DNA of 64,000 nucleotides from Ampelocalamus luodianensis (Eukaryota; Streptophyta; Magnoliopsida; Poales; Poaceae), in contig CM070640.1 of the NCBI GenBank assembly GCA_036346255.1, positions 35,893,238 to 35,957,237 on the forward strand, in the 5' to 3' direction. Shown here piece after piece: positions 10,256-22,774 of this stretch. The first letter of the stretch is position 1. Every line of letters starts with the position of its first letter. The position numbers and the translations under genes were made by a program. The notes beneath the pieces were generated by a model. That model saw only the letters and a list, made by a program, of their open reading frames with translations, was not told where the DNA came from and did no database searches.

Positions 10256-13200
10256 TGTGAGAGCCCGGTTTATTAAGTTGGTAATACTTAACCTTCTATT
10301 GGTCATAGTATCACAAAAAAAATAACCCGTGCCTCGATGGACATGTGCTTCCCAGAAATACAGCACACATACATCCAAAGTCATGCATCATTCTCATACA
10401 ACAACATATAACAAGTCTAGAGAAAGGCATATATAATATAAAGTCATTACAAGACAGCCGACCGGCCAAATAACATAAATATCAAGTAACAGCGGAAGCA
10501 AAAGTTGCCATAAGATGGCTTAAACCAAAAGACGACCGGTTAGCCACATAACACCACAGGGCAACCGACCGGGCCAGCAAGCTAATCGTCCCAAAATCCA
10601 CGCATCTCACAAAAGTGAGGCCCTTGGGGCTCACCTTCTTCCTCTGCAACAAATAACATTAAGTAAAGCAAATGAGTACACTAATGTACTCGCAAGACTG
10701 ACGTGTAGAATAGCAGACCTATGCATATGCTACATGCAGGCTTCTTTAACAGGAGGTTATATGTCTCAATTGCACAAAGCCAACTTTGTTTGTAATAATG
10801 TAATGCATTTGAAAGCAAGTTTGCAATTCTGTTTTTATTGTTGAAATAACAGCGAAATAACAATAAATACAAGTAACCACCTAGAGGTGAATAACCCATT
10901 ATCCACCACAACATAGCACGAATCCCTGATTCGTATCACCCATCAAGTTTTAATTAAAATGTTATAGTCTAACTCTTGAAAAGCTTACCCAAGCGTGTCC
11001 ATAACCTAGGACGAGGCTATTCGAATAGTTCAAAACCCCGCAGGGGTGTACCAATGTACCCACACTTCAGACCGCCTTTTTGCCAAGCTATTAAGCACAC
11101 TTCCTTTGGTATGCCGGCACGGCTAAGTCCTACGAGACATTTCCAATGGAATGCGTTAATTAAGAGTCGCACGTATGGGGTTAACCCTTAGTGGCCGGCC
11201 GGCGAAAAGGGACCACCAGGACCATACGTTGTGGCGGAGTCAGGCAAAGCCGGGAGTCATTAGCCATTTAGGGTAAAGCTAGCCGGACATTGCAAGACCC
11301 CAGTCGGGGTGGAGGACCTAGAAAGGAACCACCCCGGTCATGCCTTTGCGATCCTTTTTCTCTATAAACTACAGCCAGCAACTCATTAATTAATGCCTCC
11401 CAAAGTACTTAGTCAAGAGAGGTCCCATACCCTCTAATGTGGTTAGCACGCAAGATTGACTGGATAACAGAGACTCACAAGATGTTCGGTCCTTAACTGA
11501 CTCGGGCACTATTCCAGTCACACCCAAAAATCACACCATCTTACCTTTGTGCCCAAGTCCAAATCGTTTTGTTTTTAGTTTTTAGTGTTTGCAATTAGAC
11601 ATAGCAAAAAGCTGAAATATAGATACATAGTAAGCATTTGTGTGATCAAGGCTATCGACAAGTCGATAACCGCCCATTTCTACCGATAGCTAAGCATGGC
11701 TAAGCACAAACTCGTAAACTACTAAGTGATAAGGGTCCATCCAATGAACCCAAAATCACAGCAATTAACCCTAGGCTCAGTATTAGAGGATAAACATTTG
11801 CCTACTGATAATACATCTACTGGGTTAACTATCGACAATAGTTAAATCAAGATAGCAACGCATACATAGAATTTGCAAATAACATATTATATTTGAAAAA
11901 TACAGAGATTAACATGATCAAACTGCTTGCCTTGCTGGAGTTGCTCACTGTGCTGCAGAGGGGAACTCTCAGGTTCAATAAAACCCTTCGGAACCTAACG
12001 CGAAAATACGATAAACCAATAAGAACGAAGAACACCAAATAAAACTCAACAGCAAAACTCATCCAAATCTAATGAAATTTATACAGCAGCTAGGGCATGA
12101 TTTTAGACAATTTTAGGAACAAGAATCAGGTCATTTGGATTTAGTATGAAAAAGTTATGGCTAAAACTATTTCTCTCAGCCTGTTAATTCAACTAAATTA
12201 ATTACTGGAACTGTTCATGGCAAAAATTTCTAGAATGAACTGAGTACTAAAATTTTTATGGTGGGTAGGTAATGGGATCCTATGATCAGCAAAGTTGAGT
12301 TTACTTAATTTGGAGACAAAATGAATTACTAATGATTTTTCTAAGTTGTAAAACTAGCACATAACAATTTCCAGGAATATGAACATGAGCAAAACCTATT
12401 TCAGATTAAAGTATATTAACAGAGGAAATTTACAAAATTGAGTTTGCACATTTTGGAGTTATACAGAAAAAGTTATGCATTTTGCAAGTTTCATATTAAT
12501 TTTTGGGATATTCTAAAATGGCTGAAATCAAGTTAATAACGTTTATAAAACCTCCTGTTACAAAAACATGTCTTAAAAGCATTTTTAAATTAAACTTTAG
12601 TCAAACAAGAATTTAACCCGATTGGAATTATTTAAAAAGGATTTAAAACAAAATAGTTATGAATTTTCAAAGTTCAACACAGTTTTTGAGTGATTAAATA
12701 AAGACTTACCAGAATAATACAAAACCTACTCAAAAGGAAATGACCTGGAGCGCTGTGGGCCGCTGATCGCAAATCGAACGACCCACGTGCGTGGCCGAAC
12801 GGGTGCGCTCAGCGCTTAACACCATCCACCGTTGGATCAAGATCCAAAGGCTCTCACCATGGAGGTGATATTCGGACCTTCTGAATGCCCCAACTAAACT
12901 GGGCCATGGATCAAAGGATCAACGGCCCAGATCAACGATACAATCAGAAGTCCGAATGTACTCAAGATCTGAGACGTAGATCGAGGATCGGGCGGTCCAC
13001 AAGGACTAGAACGCTAAGAGCTCTAACCCGCCGAGGAGGTCCAGCCCGTTAGATGAAGATCTAACGGTCCAGAGCTGATGGAGAGGTCCTACGGTTAAGG
13101 ATCTACGGAGGAGGTCTGGGACGGTCAAGATCTACCAGAGGAGGTCTTGAACGGCCTAGATTTGATCGGGGAGGTCTCCAGCGGTCCAGATTTGCTCGAG

Positions 13201-15370
13201 GAGGTCCTACGCGACAGGGTTTTAACGGAAGGAGATCTGGATGGCTCAGATTAGATCTAGGGAGGTCCTGAACAGTCCAGATCAGCGGAGGGAGGTCCTG
13301 AGGTTAAAGACTTTACAAGGGGAGGATCTAACGGCTAAGATCTAACCCACAGAGGTCTTTCAACGGCTGAGATTAATCCTAGGAGGTCCTGGCGCTAAAG
13401 GCTTTTACACAGAAGGATCCTACGGCTCAAATCTAATCTGAGGAGGTCATCAACGGTTGAGATTGACTAGAGGAAGTCCTGAGACTTAGCGTTTTACCGG
13501 AAAAGACTCTACGGTCCAGATCTAATCTCGAAGAGGTCCTGGATGGCTGAGATTGAGCGAAGGGTGGTCTTAAGACTTAAGGTTTTACGAAAATAATTCT
13601 AAGGCTCAGATCTAAACCTGGGGAGGTCATGAATGGCCAGGATGAAACCGAGGAGGTCTAAAGACTTCACAAAAATGCGACAAAGTACAGAGCTCAACGT
13701 TGAGCTCGCCGGCACGTCGTCGACGACCAAGACCACGGCAGCGCGCAACTAAAGTACCAAAATGATCCTAACACTATTGCGAACATAACAGTACCACTCT
13801 TGACGGCGGAGCTGGCATGTACCGCCGGCGAGCTGGAGAAGGGCGGAGGCTAGTTTTCGGCAAAATCCGAAAACGGCTAAAAGCATCGCCAGGATCTAAA
13901 CTAGCGAGCCCTAGAGCAGTACGGGGCTAAAATGAACTCACCTGGACACAGAGGAGGTCCAAGGGAAACCGGAGATGACCTGACGGCGGTGCAGTTCACC
14001 GGAGCGGACGAAGACAACGATGCGAAAGGCCCCTGAGCCACCAGAAGCAACAAGAATGGTAAGGATAGCCCCGTGACACCCCAGAGGAGGTCCAAGAGCA
14101 ACCAATTGGTCAAGGGCAGTCACCGGAGCTGAGGAAGACGATGACAACAGCCAACGACCGAAGTCCGCGCAAATCCAATTCAAGCCGCTCCTGGAGGAGC
14201 AACCCAAAATGGAGTTAGGGAAATCGATTAGGAGGTTAAGGAGAGCCAAAGGATAACCAAAAGAGAGAGCAAGAACCATTGGAGAACCCAAGTCCCCAAG
14301 GGAGCTCCTCGGCCGAAAATGGCGGTTTTGGTGTCCTTTAGTGCTTTGAGCTCCACAAGCAAAGGTGAAGCTGGGGAGGTGGTTGTGAGTGGAAAAAGGG
14401 CCAGAGAAGGACCTTGGGCATCAAGAGATAAGTGAGCAACGGCACAAAAGAGGGGGCCCCCGCGGTGATCTACGACGAGCGCAAATTTTCGACAGAACTG
14501 TAAACAAGGGGCAGCGAGGGGCATGACTTTGGGGCCAAAATCTGCCTCTCGCAGCCACGCCCGAGCGAGTAGGGGTTGACGCGCCGCACAGACGAGCCAT
14601 GCCACGCCTTTGCTCAGCGCCGCGCGAGGAAGAAGATGATAGAGGAACAGTGGAGAGCTCGGGATGGTTGTGGGCGGTTAGATTTTAATCGGACGGCTGA
14701 GATTGCCCAAAGCTCCAAGCGTGCAAAAGGGTAGGGGAGGTCGTGGGCGTTAGATCAAGATCTAACGGCTCACCCTTGCACCCGAGCGTGACTAAAGGAC
14801 TTGGCCCAACCGAGTCAAGTGACTTGGGCTCGGGTTTTGACTCGAGCCTGAGTCTGATTCAGACGAGAGTTAACTTTAAGGTTTTTATATTGAACTAGAC
14901 TTTGAGAATTTAAATGAGGTAGCAAAACAACTCCAAAGATTCTAAAATGTTTACAGGAGCTTGCTAGCTTAGAGATTAACCTTGTGTAAAATTTTCAGAG
15001 GTTTTTATGCAGTGCATTTTTCTCCAAAAATTATGCAAGGTTCTGGAATAGGGTTTTGACTGAAGTCAAACAGGTTTGACTTCCCTTTAAAAATATTCAA
15101 ACAATTTCTAGAAATTGTGAAATTTTTCAGTAGGGTCACATACCATCCCTAGAATTTAGGAAAAATATTTCCAGGAGATGATCACAAGGTTTTGACAGAA
15201 TTGTTTTTGAAGGACTTGGTTTTGGCCAAAAAGACTTATGACTTTGTATTTCTATAACTTCTTACAGCAATTGTTCAAAGCATACAGGGAATACAAGATG
15301 TAAGAAAAAGTTTTAATTTCTACTCATTTTCTTAAATCTGAAACACAAGTCTGAAACTTGGGATGTTATA
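10256..15370 (-). mobile_element. LTR family A, copy A1 (minus), solo, TSD CCTCT
   Basis: The plus strand starts TGTGAGAGCCCGG and ends AACTTGGGATGTTATA. CCTCT at 10251-10255 and 15371-15375 is the target duplication. Length 5115 bases, with no coding region, so it is a solo LTR. It inserted inverted into its relative A2. Its minus-strand order is TGTAACA-like terminus, TATA-like AATATAAAAACC near 14890, GGAGGTC-rich region (12780-13690), the module CTATTCGAATAG (11017-11028), then the stem-loop GAGTAC (10674-10679) with GTACTC (10686-10691). Frames of up to 125 codons at 13901-14605 are GC-rich LTR sequence and not genes. Confidence 0.85.
12780..13690 (-). repeat. GGAGGTC / ACGGTCCAGATCT degenerate tandem repeats in A1
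   Basis: About twenty imperfect units of 40-55 bases, each with GAGGTC(C/T) and an (A)CGG-NN-AGATC(T) word. The same array, reversed, fills 16640-17360 in A2. Palindromes of the form CCGTTGGATC..GATCCAA lie at 12829-12850 and 13047-13067. Confidence 0.75.
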
Positions 15371-15398
15371 CCTCTTTTAAATCCTCAAAGTCCTGCTC

Positions 15399-15406
15399 TA
15401 TATAAA
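15399..15406 (+). promoter_or_regulatory. TATA box of LTR A2
   Basis: CTCTATATAAAAACCC, about 480 LTR bases from the A2 start once the A1 insertion is removed. A strong match, 120 bases before the palindrome CGTTAGATC.TGATCTAACG at 15523-15542. Confidence 0.55.
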
Positions 15407-16639
15407 AACCCATAATTTAAATCCTGGTCTGAGTCAGACTTGGGCTCGAGTCAAACCCGAGCCCAAGTCACTTGACTCGGTTGGACCAAGTCCTTTAGTC
15501 GCGCTCGGGTGCGAGGGTGAGCCGTTAGATCTTGATCTAACGCCCACGACCTCCCCTGTCACTCTCAGACCTCCGAAGGTCTGGTGAGCTTTGGACCGTC
15601 CGATTTTGATCGTGGCACTCATGACCACCCCAGCGTTCTTCTTCCTCTCTGTCTTCTTCCTCGCGCAGCGCGCTCCGACAACGAGCCATGGGATTGTCTC
15701 ATCAAGCGATCCCATCAGCGTCCCTCCGGTCGGGACCCTTGTTGACCTCCAGTGCCGCCGCGATCGTGCGCCTCACCTGCCCCAACTTCTCTGTCTGTCC
15801 TTGGCGGTCCCTTAAGCTGAGCTCGCTGCAACTCACCGCGGGGGTCCCCTTTTGCTTTTGTGCCATGTTCAGTAGCTTCTAAAGCCCCAGGTTCCTCTTC
15901 TGGTCTTCCCTTCCACTCGCAAACACCTCCAACTCACCCTTTGAGTGTCAAACTCAAACCGTAGTGAGTTTGTCTCTCCGCCATTGTTGCCGTGGAAGCT
16001 CCGCCGGCGACCTGGGAGCTCTAGTGGTTCCTTAAGCTTCTTTTCTTGTCGCTTGGACCTCCTGGTCGTCTGGAGCTTATCCATTAACTTGAAGTCTGGT
16101 TTGTTTCTCAAGGACAACTTGAATTCAAGTTCTAGGTCTTCGCGGTCGAAAAAGGGTCTTTGTCGTTTCCAACTCTGGTGAGTGTTCTCCGTCCAATCCT
16201 CTGCTCCTGGACCACCTCCTGGTCATCGCAATGTGACCCTGACCACTTGTTGCGTTTCTCCTTGTCCAGAAGCTCTTGTCCGCGTGGTTTTCCCCATCTC
16301 CGGTGAACTGCTCCGCCGCCAGGTCTTCTCCGACCTCCTTTAGACCTCTCCTGTGCCCTAGTGATTTCATATTAGCCCCTTAGAGCTTGAGCACCTCCTA
16401 GTTTAGCTCGTAGCGCTCGTTTTCACCGTTTTTGGATTTTGCCGAAAACTAGTCTCCGCCCTTCTCCGGCTCGCCGGTGATACAGGCCAGCTCCACCGTC
16501 GAGAGTGGTACCTCTTTGTTCGCAATAGTATTAGGATGATTTTAGTACTTTAGTTGCGCGCCGCTGTGGTCTTGGTCGTCGGCGACGTGTCGACGTGCTC
16601 GACGTTGAGCTCTGTACTTTGTCGCATTTTTGTCAAGTC

Positions 16640-17360
16640 ATTAGACCTCCTCGGTTTCATCCTAGCCGTCCACAACCTCCCCAGGTTTAGATCTGAGCCT
16701 TAGATTTATTTTCGTAAAACCTTAAGTCTTAAGACCACCCTCCGCCCAATCTCAGCCGTTCAGGACCTCTTCGAGATTAGATTTGGACCGTAGAGTCTTT
16801 TCCGGTAAAACGCTAAGTCTCAGGACCTCCTAGGATTAATCTCATCCGTTGAAAGACCTCTGTGGACTAGCTCTTAGCCGTTAGATCCTTCGTTTGTAAA
16901 GTCTTTAACCTCAGGACCTCCCTCTGCTTCGATCTGGACCGTTCAGGACCTCCCTTGGGTGATCTGAGCCGTCCAGATCTCCTCGCGTTAAAACCCTGTC
17001 GCGTAGGACCTCCTCAGGCAAATCTTGACCGCTGAAGACCTCCCCCGCAAGATCTTAGCCTTCTAGGACCTCCCCGATTAAATATTGACCGTCTAGGAGC
17101 TCCCCCGTGAGATCTTAGCCGTCCAGACCTCCGTTAGACCTGTTACCTTAGGACCTCCTCGTGGAGCTCTGGACAGACAGATCCAGATCTGACGGTCACG
17201 ACCTCCGTTAGGCGCGAGTAGTTCCTCCGCGTGCGTTGTGCATGTCCTGGTCGGAGCCGTTGGATCTAATATCTACGGCTTGGACCTCCTCAGCGCGCGA
17301 TCGTGCGGATGCACTGTGCCCCATGCTCCGTAGACGTGCGATGAAAGATCGACGGTCACG
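16640..17360 (+). repeat. GACCTCC / AGATCT.GACCGT degenerate tandem repeats in A2
   Basis: Reverse counterpart of 12780-13690. GGACCTCC recurs about every 50 bases with words like CCGTTAGATC or GACCGTCCAG. Unit order is preserved between A1 and A2. Confidence 0.75.
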
Positions 17361-19869
17361 ACCTCCCCAGTTTTAGTAGGTTTTCAAGTTTAAGTCCCGA
17401 AAGCTTTTAATTGCATTTTATTAATGGTTTTGAATTTAAAAAATGCATAACTTGTTCTTTTTAACTCCTTTTTAATTTATTTAAATTGTATTAGCTCTGA
17501 AACAAAATGAACTTTAATCTAAGAATGAACTTAGGCACTTTTGTGTGGCAGAAAATGGAATAAACCGTATTAATTTGTTTCAACATAAAATGTTGTCTAG
17601 AAACTCATTAAAACTTGAAAAATGAATAACTATGTCTCTGTAATTCCAAACTGATCAAACTAAACTTGGTTAAAATCCTCTGTTATTGTGCTTTAGTATA
17701 GCGTAGGTTGTGCACTGGTCTTCATTACTGAAAGATGTATTGCCCTAGTTTTACAACTTAGAAAAATCATAAGTAATTCATTTTAACTTCATATTGAGTA
17801 AACTCAATTTTGCTGTTCTTAGGATACCATGACCTACCCACCATAAAAATTTCAGCCCTTACATCATTCTAGAAATTTTTGCCATGAACAGTATCAGTAA
17901 TTAATTTAGTTGAATTTCTAGGCTGAGAGAAATAGTTTTAGCCATAAATTTTGCATGCTAAGTCCAAATTGCATGATTCTTGTTCCTAAATTTGTCTAAA
18001 ATCATACTCTAGCTGCGGTATAAATTTCATGAGATTTGGATGAGTTTTGCTGTTGAGTTTGGTTTGGTATTCTTCATTCTTATTGGTTTTATCGCATTTT
18101 CGCGTTAAGTTCCGAAGAAATTATTGATTACGTGAGTGATCCTCTGCATCAACCCTGTGATCTTCATCAAGGCAAGCAGTGTAACATCATTTGATCATAT
18201 TGCTCCTATTATTTTCAAAGTCTAATATCTTATTTGCAAAAGCTAAGTATACATGCTTCTTGTGTCAAGATTTATTTTGTCGATTAGAGGTAGCTAATCC
18301 CATTACATGGTTGCCCTTAAATTGTTTATCCCCTGCCACAAAACATAAGTTATTAATATCGCTGGTGAATTAGAGCCCGGTGATTTAATTATGCTCTTTT
18401 ATTGTCTTTACGGTGTCGTGCTTAGAATGCTTAGATAACGGTAGAATTGGGCAGTTATCGACCTAGTCGATAACCTTGATCACATAAACTTATTATGACT
18501 TTATGATTCAGCCTTTGGGCTAATTTATTTATGAAAACAAAATGACTTGGACTTGGGCAGAATGGTAAGATGGTGTGACTTTGGGTGTGACTGGAATGGT
18601 GCCCGAGTCAATTAAGGACCGAACATCTTGTGAGTCTCTGTTATCCAGGCAATTTGTGCGTGCTAACCACGGTGGAGGGAAATGGGACCTCTCTTGACTT
18701 AGTACTTTGGCGTGTGTTAGCTACGAGTCGCAGGTGGGCGTGCGTGTGTTGTGTTGTGGTAAAATGAGGGGGTTTATGTGTGGAGCATTGTAATTGTTCG
18801 GAAGCTTTACCCCTATAGGGTAGTTGACTTTCGGCTTTACAATGTAAGCGTATGGGCTTCGGTCCATACGAGTGGCTCGTAGTTGATTCACAATATTGGA
18901 AACGTCTCGTAGGACTTAGCCGTGCCGGCATACCTTCGGAAGTGTGCTTCATCTAGTGGCAAAAAGGCGGTCTGAAGTGTGGGTACATTGGTACACCCTT
19001 GCAGGGTTAAAACTATTTGAATAGCCTCGTCCTAGGTTATGGACACGCCTGGGTAAGCTTTTCAGGAGTTAGACTACAACCTTTTAAATTAAAACTTGAC
19101 ATGGGTGGTACGAATGGGTAATTCGTGCTAGTGTTGTGACGGCTATTGGGTTAGTCATCTCCAGGTTGTCTTTATGTCATTACTTATTGTATCGCTGTTA
19201 TTTCTGCAATTAAAGTTCAGATTGTCAAAATTGCCTTCAAATTATTATCTATTGCAAATAAAACTTGCTTTATGCTAAAAATTAACCTTGAGCCTTCTCC
19301 TTTGATTAAAGCCTACATGTAGTAGTAACTAGGTTTGTTACCCGTAAGTCTTGCGAGTACATTTTTGTACTCATTTGCTTTGCTTAATTGTTGCAGAGGA
19401 AGAAGGTTGATCCCCAAGGGATCAACTTTGGTGAGTTTTGCTGCGGTATAGACGACTAGCTTGGCGGCCCGGTCGGTTTCCTTGTGGGTTATGGCTAACC
19501 GGTCGTATTTTGGTTAAGGCCATCTTATGGCACCTTCTTGCTTCCGCTGTTATTGATAATTTGATGTCTTTTGGCCAGTCGGCTTCTTTGTAATAACTTT
19601 ATATTATGTATATCTTTTGCTAGACTTGTTATATTGTGATGTATGGAATTGATGCATGATTTTTTTAACGGGGTGTGTATACTGCATTTCTGGGAAGTAT
19701 ACATATCTCGAGGCTTGGTTTATTTGATTTGTAATGCTAGGGTCAATGGAAGGCTAAGCATTACAAGTTGAATAAATCGAGAAAGTATTGAACAATCCAT
19801 GGATGACAAATTATCCCACCTGGAGTTCAATCAGATGTCGTGAGGCAAAGGGAGAATACATAAGCAGGT

Positions 19870-20235
19870 TGTTCAGTTTGATCAGATACGAGCTGGTCAT
19901 ATGGAGATATGAGCTGGTCGTAGACTGGTCGAACATAGTCATGAACTGGCCGTATGGAGATAATAGCTGGTCGTAGACTGGTTGAACATAGTCACGAACT
20001 GGTCATATGGAGATACGAACTGGTCGTAGATTGGTCGAACATATTCACGAACTGATCGTATGGAGATACGAGCTGGTCGTAGACTGGTCGAACATAATCA
20101 CAACCTAGTCGTAAGGAGTTACGAACTAGTTGTAATTAAGTATTAACTGATCGCAAGAAGTTACAAACTGGTCGTAACTAAATATGGACTGGTCGTGACT
20201 AGATACGAGCTGGTCGTAAGTGATAAGGACCTGGT
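19870..20235 (+). repeat. Expanded TACGAACTGGTCGTA minisatellite in the copia LTR
   Basis: About 17 copies of a GARCTGGTCGTA word. The first eight form a higher-order unit of about 54 bases (GARCTGGTC-TATGGAGATAC-GAGCTGGTCGTAGACTGGTCGAACATAGTCAC, split here for reading). Later copies are spaced about 21 bases. The homologous LTR at 5813-7283 has only about five units. Confidence 0.85.
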
Positions 20236-20476
20236 CATAGATCATATTGCATTAAGGTTTATCCGATATATTCTATGTGTGTTCGGGAATTGTTATGTCC
20301 TGCTAGGTACCGCTAACGACTCGTGGTCGAAAAAGAGTTTCTGAGTCACAACTGATTACACATGAACCTATAGGGTCACGCACTTAAAGGGCTAGGATTT
20401 GATTTGGATGGTGATCCTAATTCTTGTAGGCCACGAGTTCGTAATGGGCCTCAAGTTCGAGACCCATCATGGATGC

Positions 20477-20486
20477 CTATATATAG
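20477..20486 (+). promoter_or_regulatory. TATA box of the plus copia LTR
   Basis: GCCTATATATAGAGGGG, at the place matching 6225-6238 of the inverse copy. Confidence 0.55.
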
Positions 20487-20874
20487 AGGGGCAGTGGCAT
20501 GGGGTGGCATAATCCTTTTTGAAGAGTTCCCTAAACCCTAATAGCCACACCTTCCTCATCCAATACCACGTCATCAGTGCTAGCACTCCAATGCGTGGTG
20601 TCCCTGCCCCGTATGTGTGGATACCTTGGAGGTATCGTTGCGAAGCATCAGCACTAGGAAAATCCGCAACTCATGACAATCACAGGAGCAGGAGGAGAAG
20701 ACGTGCGGCAAGTACGACTACTACTGCATCAACTCGCTACATCGACTCTACTTTCGCTATGAGTCAGCATGTCTAGTGGTAATCCCGTGATCTATTACTA
20801 GCATAGGTTCCTTGGTTACATAGTAGAATTTTTATTTTGTGCTATCATAGCTTACCCGTAATTCTTTCAAACCC

Positions 20875-21369
20875 CTTGCTAACTTTATTCCCAATTCTGA
20901 CCCCTTTTGGTCATACCACCCCCCTGGACATGGGCAAACTGTTCTGCCATGCCACCATTATCGGCGTGACCAAACATGCCACTCAAGCTCTCGTCTGCAG
21001 CTGTGCCAGCGTGGAGGGCTTGTGTGGCCATTGTCACGCTCGCACTCATGGCATGACAAGCCTATCTTGTCACAGCAATGCGTGTGGCATGACAGTGCTG
21101 GCCTTTATTTGTAGGTTTTCCCAGTCGAGGAAATATTACGTTTGTTGCATAAGATATATGGACCATTTGGCATGAAAGAACAAATTTTAATGCACACGTT
21201 CACTGTCATGTGCATCGTTCTTAGCTTTTGATTTTCGACAGACGTCTGTTCCAAAATTTTAAATCTAATTTTAGATAGCAAGAATTGAATAGTGCTAAGT
21301 TAATGCACAATCCTACGTAGTAGATATTTTTTCAAACTTGCGTTGTTGTTACTTTGAAAGAACAGATGG
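20875..21369. other. Flank of the GRF/PMD locus, no gene recognised
   Basis: 20930-21080 contains GCCAGCGTGGAGGGCTTG and repeated GGCATGACA words. A related segment lies at 41010-41110. 21260-21369 is a diverged copy of 35500-35610, showing that the locus was duplicated before gypsy1 landed in it. Confidence 0.5.
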
Positions 21370-21715
21370 ATTATTAGGAAGACACATCTCATCCTATTGC
21401 AATGAGAGGTGGTGCTCGCCATCACTTAGGAGTCGAAGACCATTTAGTGCCTAATTCCCGAATACGCGTTCTGTGCCTTTTTTTTTGTTCCCTACCTTGC
21501 TACCCCAAGAATTGAATGCCAAAATAAAACGAGGTTTGCAGTCGGCTTTACAATGCAGTAGCGAATTGAAATAGACTTGATATTAAAGTTGCAAATTACA
21601 AACCGTGCATGGTTTGGTTACGTTCATAAGGAATGACATCATGCATGATGCAACAAACCGAAATACATCTACGATGAAATAAAGTCGATTGGAACAAAGA
21701 TCATTAGTTTCGACG
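21370..21715 (+). pseudogene. Degenerate copy of the plus-strand ORF at 35615-35981
   Basis: The bases align with 35630-35985 over the whole length (CATTTAGTGCCTA, AGTCGGCTTTACAA, AAAGTCGATTGGAACAAAGATC), but deletions and stops break the reading frame. It points towards, and nearly meets, the 3' end of the GRF-finger gene. Confidence 0.6.
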
Positions 21716-21745
21716 GCTCATCGCTCCCTTCCTCTTGTTTCCTTG

Positions 21746-22688
21746 CTACTCATAGTGGTAGCGGCGGCCAGTCTCGAAGTCATCCATGTTCTGTGAGATG
21801 AGCCGGACGGTTGAATGATGTTAGGATAACACAATGTTGTGCCAAATAAAAAAAATGATGCATATTGTACATAACTTACCTCTTGGTTCCGGAGTGCGGC
21901 TGAGCGACGCTGAGCGGAAGTATGGCCGACGATCTCACTTGTCAAAGTCTTCCCCTTGTCCCCTTACCACTGGTGGCGGCTGCAGACAGTCTCAAAGTCA
22001 TCCATATCCTACGAGACAGGCTAAACGGTTGAATGATGTTAGAATAACGCAACATCGATCCAAATTAATAACTATGATGCATAATGAACATAACTTACAT
22101 CTTGGATTCAGAGTGTGCCCAAGCGACGGGGAGCAGTAGTACGGTCCATGATCTCACATGCAGGAGCCTTCCCCTTGTCCGCCTCCCGCTTGGCCTTGTT
22201 ATACTCATCTGCTTTCTTGGGCTCGTCCGATACCTTTTCAGTCAAGTCGGGTTTCGGTACGTAAGGTGTGTAGCACTTGAAGGTATCGGCTCGCATCAGA
22301 TAGTTCAACATGTACTTCTGGTGGATGAACTCCCTATTGTACATCTCCGGGCTATTGATCCATTGGAAGAAGTTACTCTGCATCTCCGGCTGCCATCATG
22401 CGCATGTGTAATCAGGGATTTGTTGAATGGAACACATGATGTGAAAAATCTTTGTGTGTGCAAGATACGCTTACGAGGTGGTAGCCGCAAGTGTAGTACG
22501 CCCGAGCGAACGTCGCTAGGTGTGTGGACTCAATGATCTTTGTCGGTAGTTCGCAAACACATTGAGGGCGTGGAAACTCCAGTGGTACCGGTGCATCCTT
22601 CATAGATTTATCTAGGTACCATCTAGCTCTCTCAGCTAGCCACTTTTGCTCCTACGTTAACCTCTTAGAAACTTGCAGAGTCCTCCAT
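21746..22688 (-). CDS. GRF-type zinc-finger protein gene, four exons, transposon-associated
   Basis: Exons: 22475-22688, 22099-22389, 21880-22008 and 21746-21790. Donors are GTAAGC, GTAAGT and GTAAGT. Acceptors are GATGGCAG, TCTCGTAG and CTCACAG. The start MEDSASF lies about 90 bases from a TATA box. After a short frame slip come QKWLAERARWYLDKSMKDAP and a GRF-type finger core (PQCVCELPTK, IIESTH, ARAYYTC). Exon 2 continues FFQWINSPEMYN and a Lys/Glu-rich tail. The last two exons repeat D/N-MDDFET. GRF fingers bind single-stranded nucleic acid in known proteins, and in grasses such genes often ride on MULE or CACTA transposons. One TAG (after SKRLT), one TAG in exon 3 and a frame slip suggest decay, so this may be a pseudogene. 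Confidence 0.6.
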
Positions 22689-22774
22689 CTCCTTCCTCTT
22701 AGCTGTGTGAACCAAGCTCTAGTGTAGTTTTGGGTTTAGCTATTTAGTGTTGTCTACCATATCTCTTCCACCTC

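Larger units (their letters stand above)
9805..19777 (+). mobile_element. LTR family A, copy A2 (plus), split by A1; 3' end deleted
   Basis: It starts TGTAACATCCCAAG at 9805, is interrupted at 10256-15370, and continues to about 19777, giving an LTR of about 4.85 kb. TATA box at 15399-15406. The conserved stem-loop is GAGTAC (19355-19360) with GTACTC (19367-19372). The palindromic module is at 19013-19024, with one mismatch pair. The last bases, expected to end ...CTCACA as in A1 and A3, are missing together with about 55 bases of the copia host, so no target duplication remains. No gag or pol. Confidence 0.8.
9177..20869 (+). mobile_element. Copia-type solo LTR split by nested LTRs, TSD AACCC
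   Basis: It starts TGTTGGAAATATGCCCTAGA and ends ...CTTACCCGTAATTCTTTCA. The flanks AACCC at 9172-9176 and 20870-20874 are a 5-bp target duplication. The LTR proper is 9177-9804 plus 19778-20869 (about 1.7 kb), with a TATA box near 20480. No primer site follows and no coding region exists, so it is a solo LTR. It is homologous to the minus-strand LTR at 5813-7283. About 55 bases present in that copy are missing at the nested-insertion junction (see 9805-19777). Confidence 0.85.

Noticed and set aside
12780..13690. GGAGGTC words as ribosome-binding sites
   Set aside because: This is plant LTR sequence; the words are part of a degenerate tandem repeat and precede no genes.
13901..14605. Minus-strand frames of 70-125 codons
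   Set aside because: GC-rich part of LTR A1; no motifs, and not preserved as frames in A2 or A3.
9805..15370. One 5.5-kb element with inverted ends (TGTAACATCCC ... GGGATGTTATA)
   Set aside because: The 5-bp duplication CCTCT at 10251 and 15371 and the continuation of A2 after 15375 show two LTRs in opposite directions, one inside the other.
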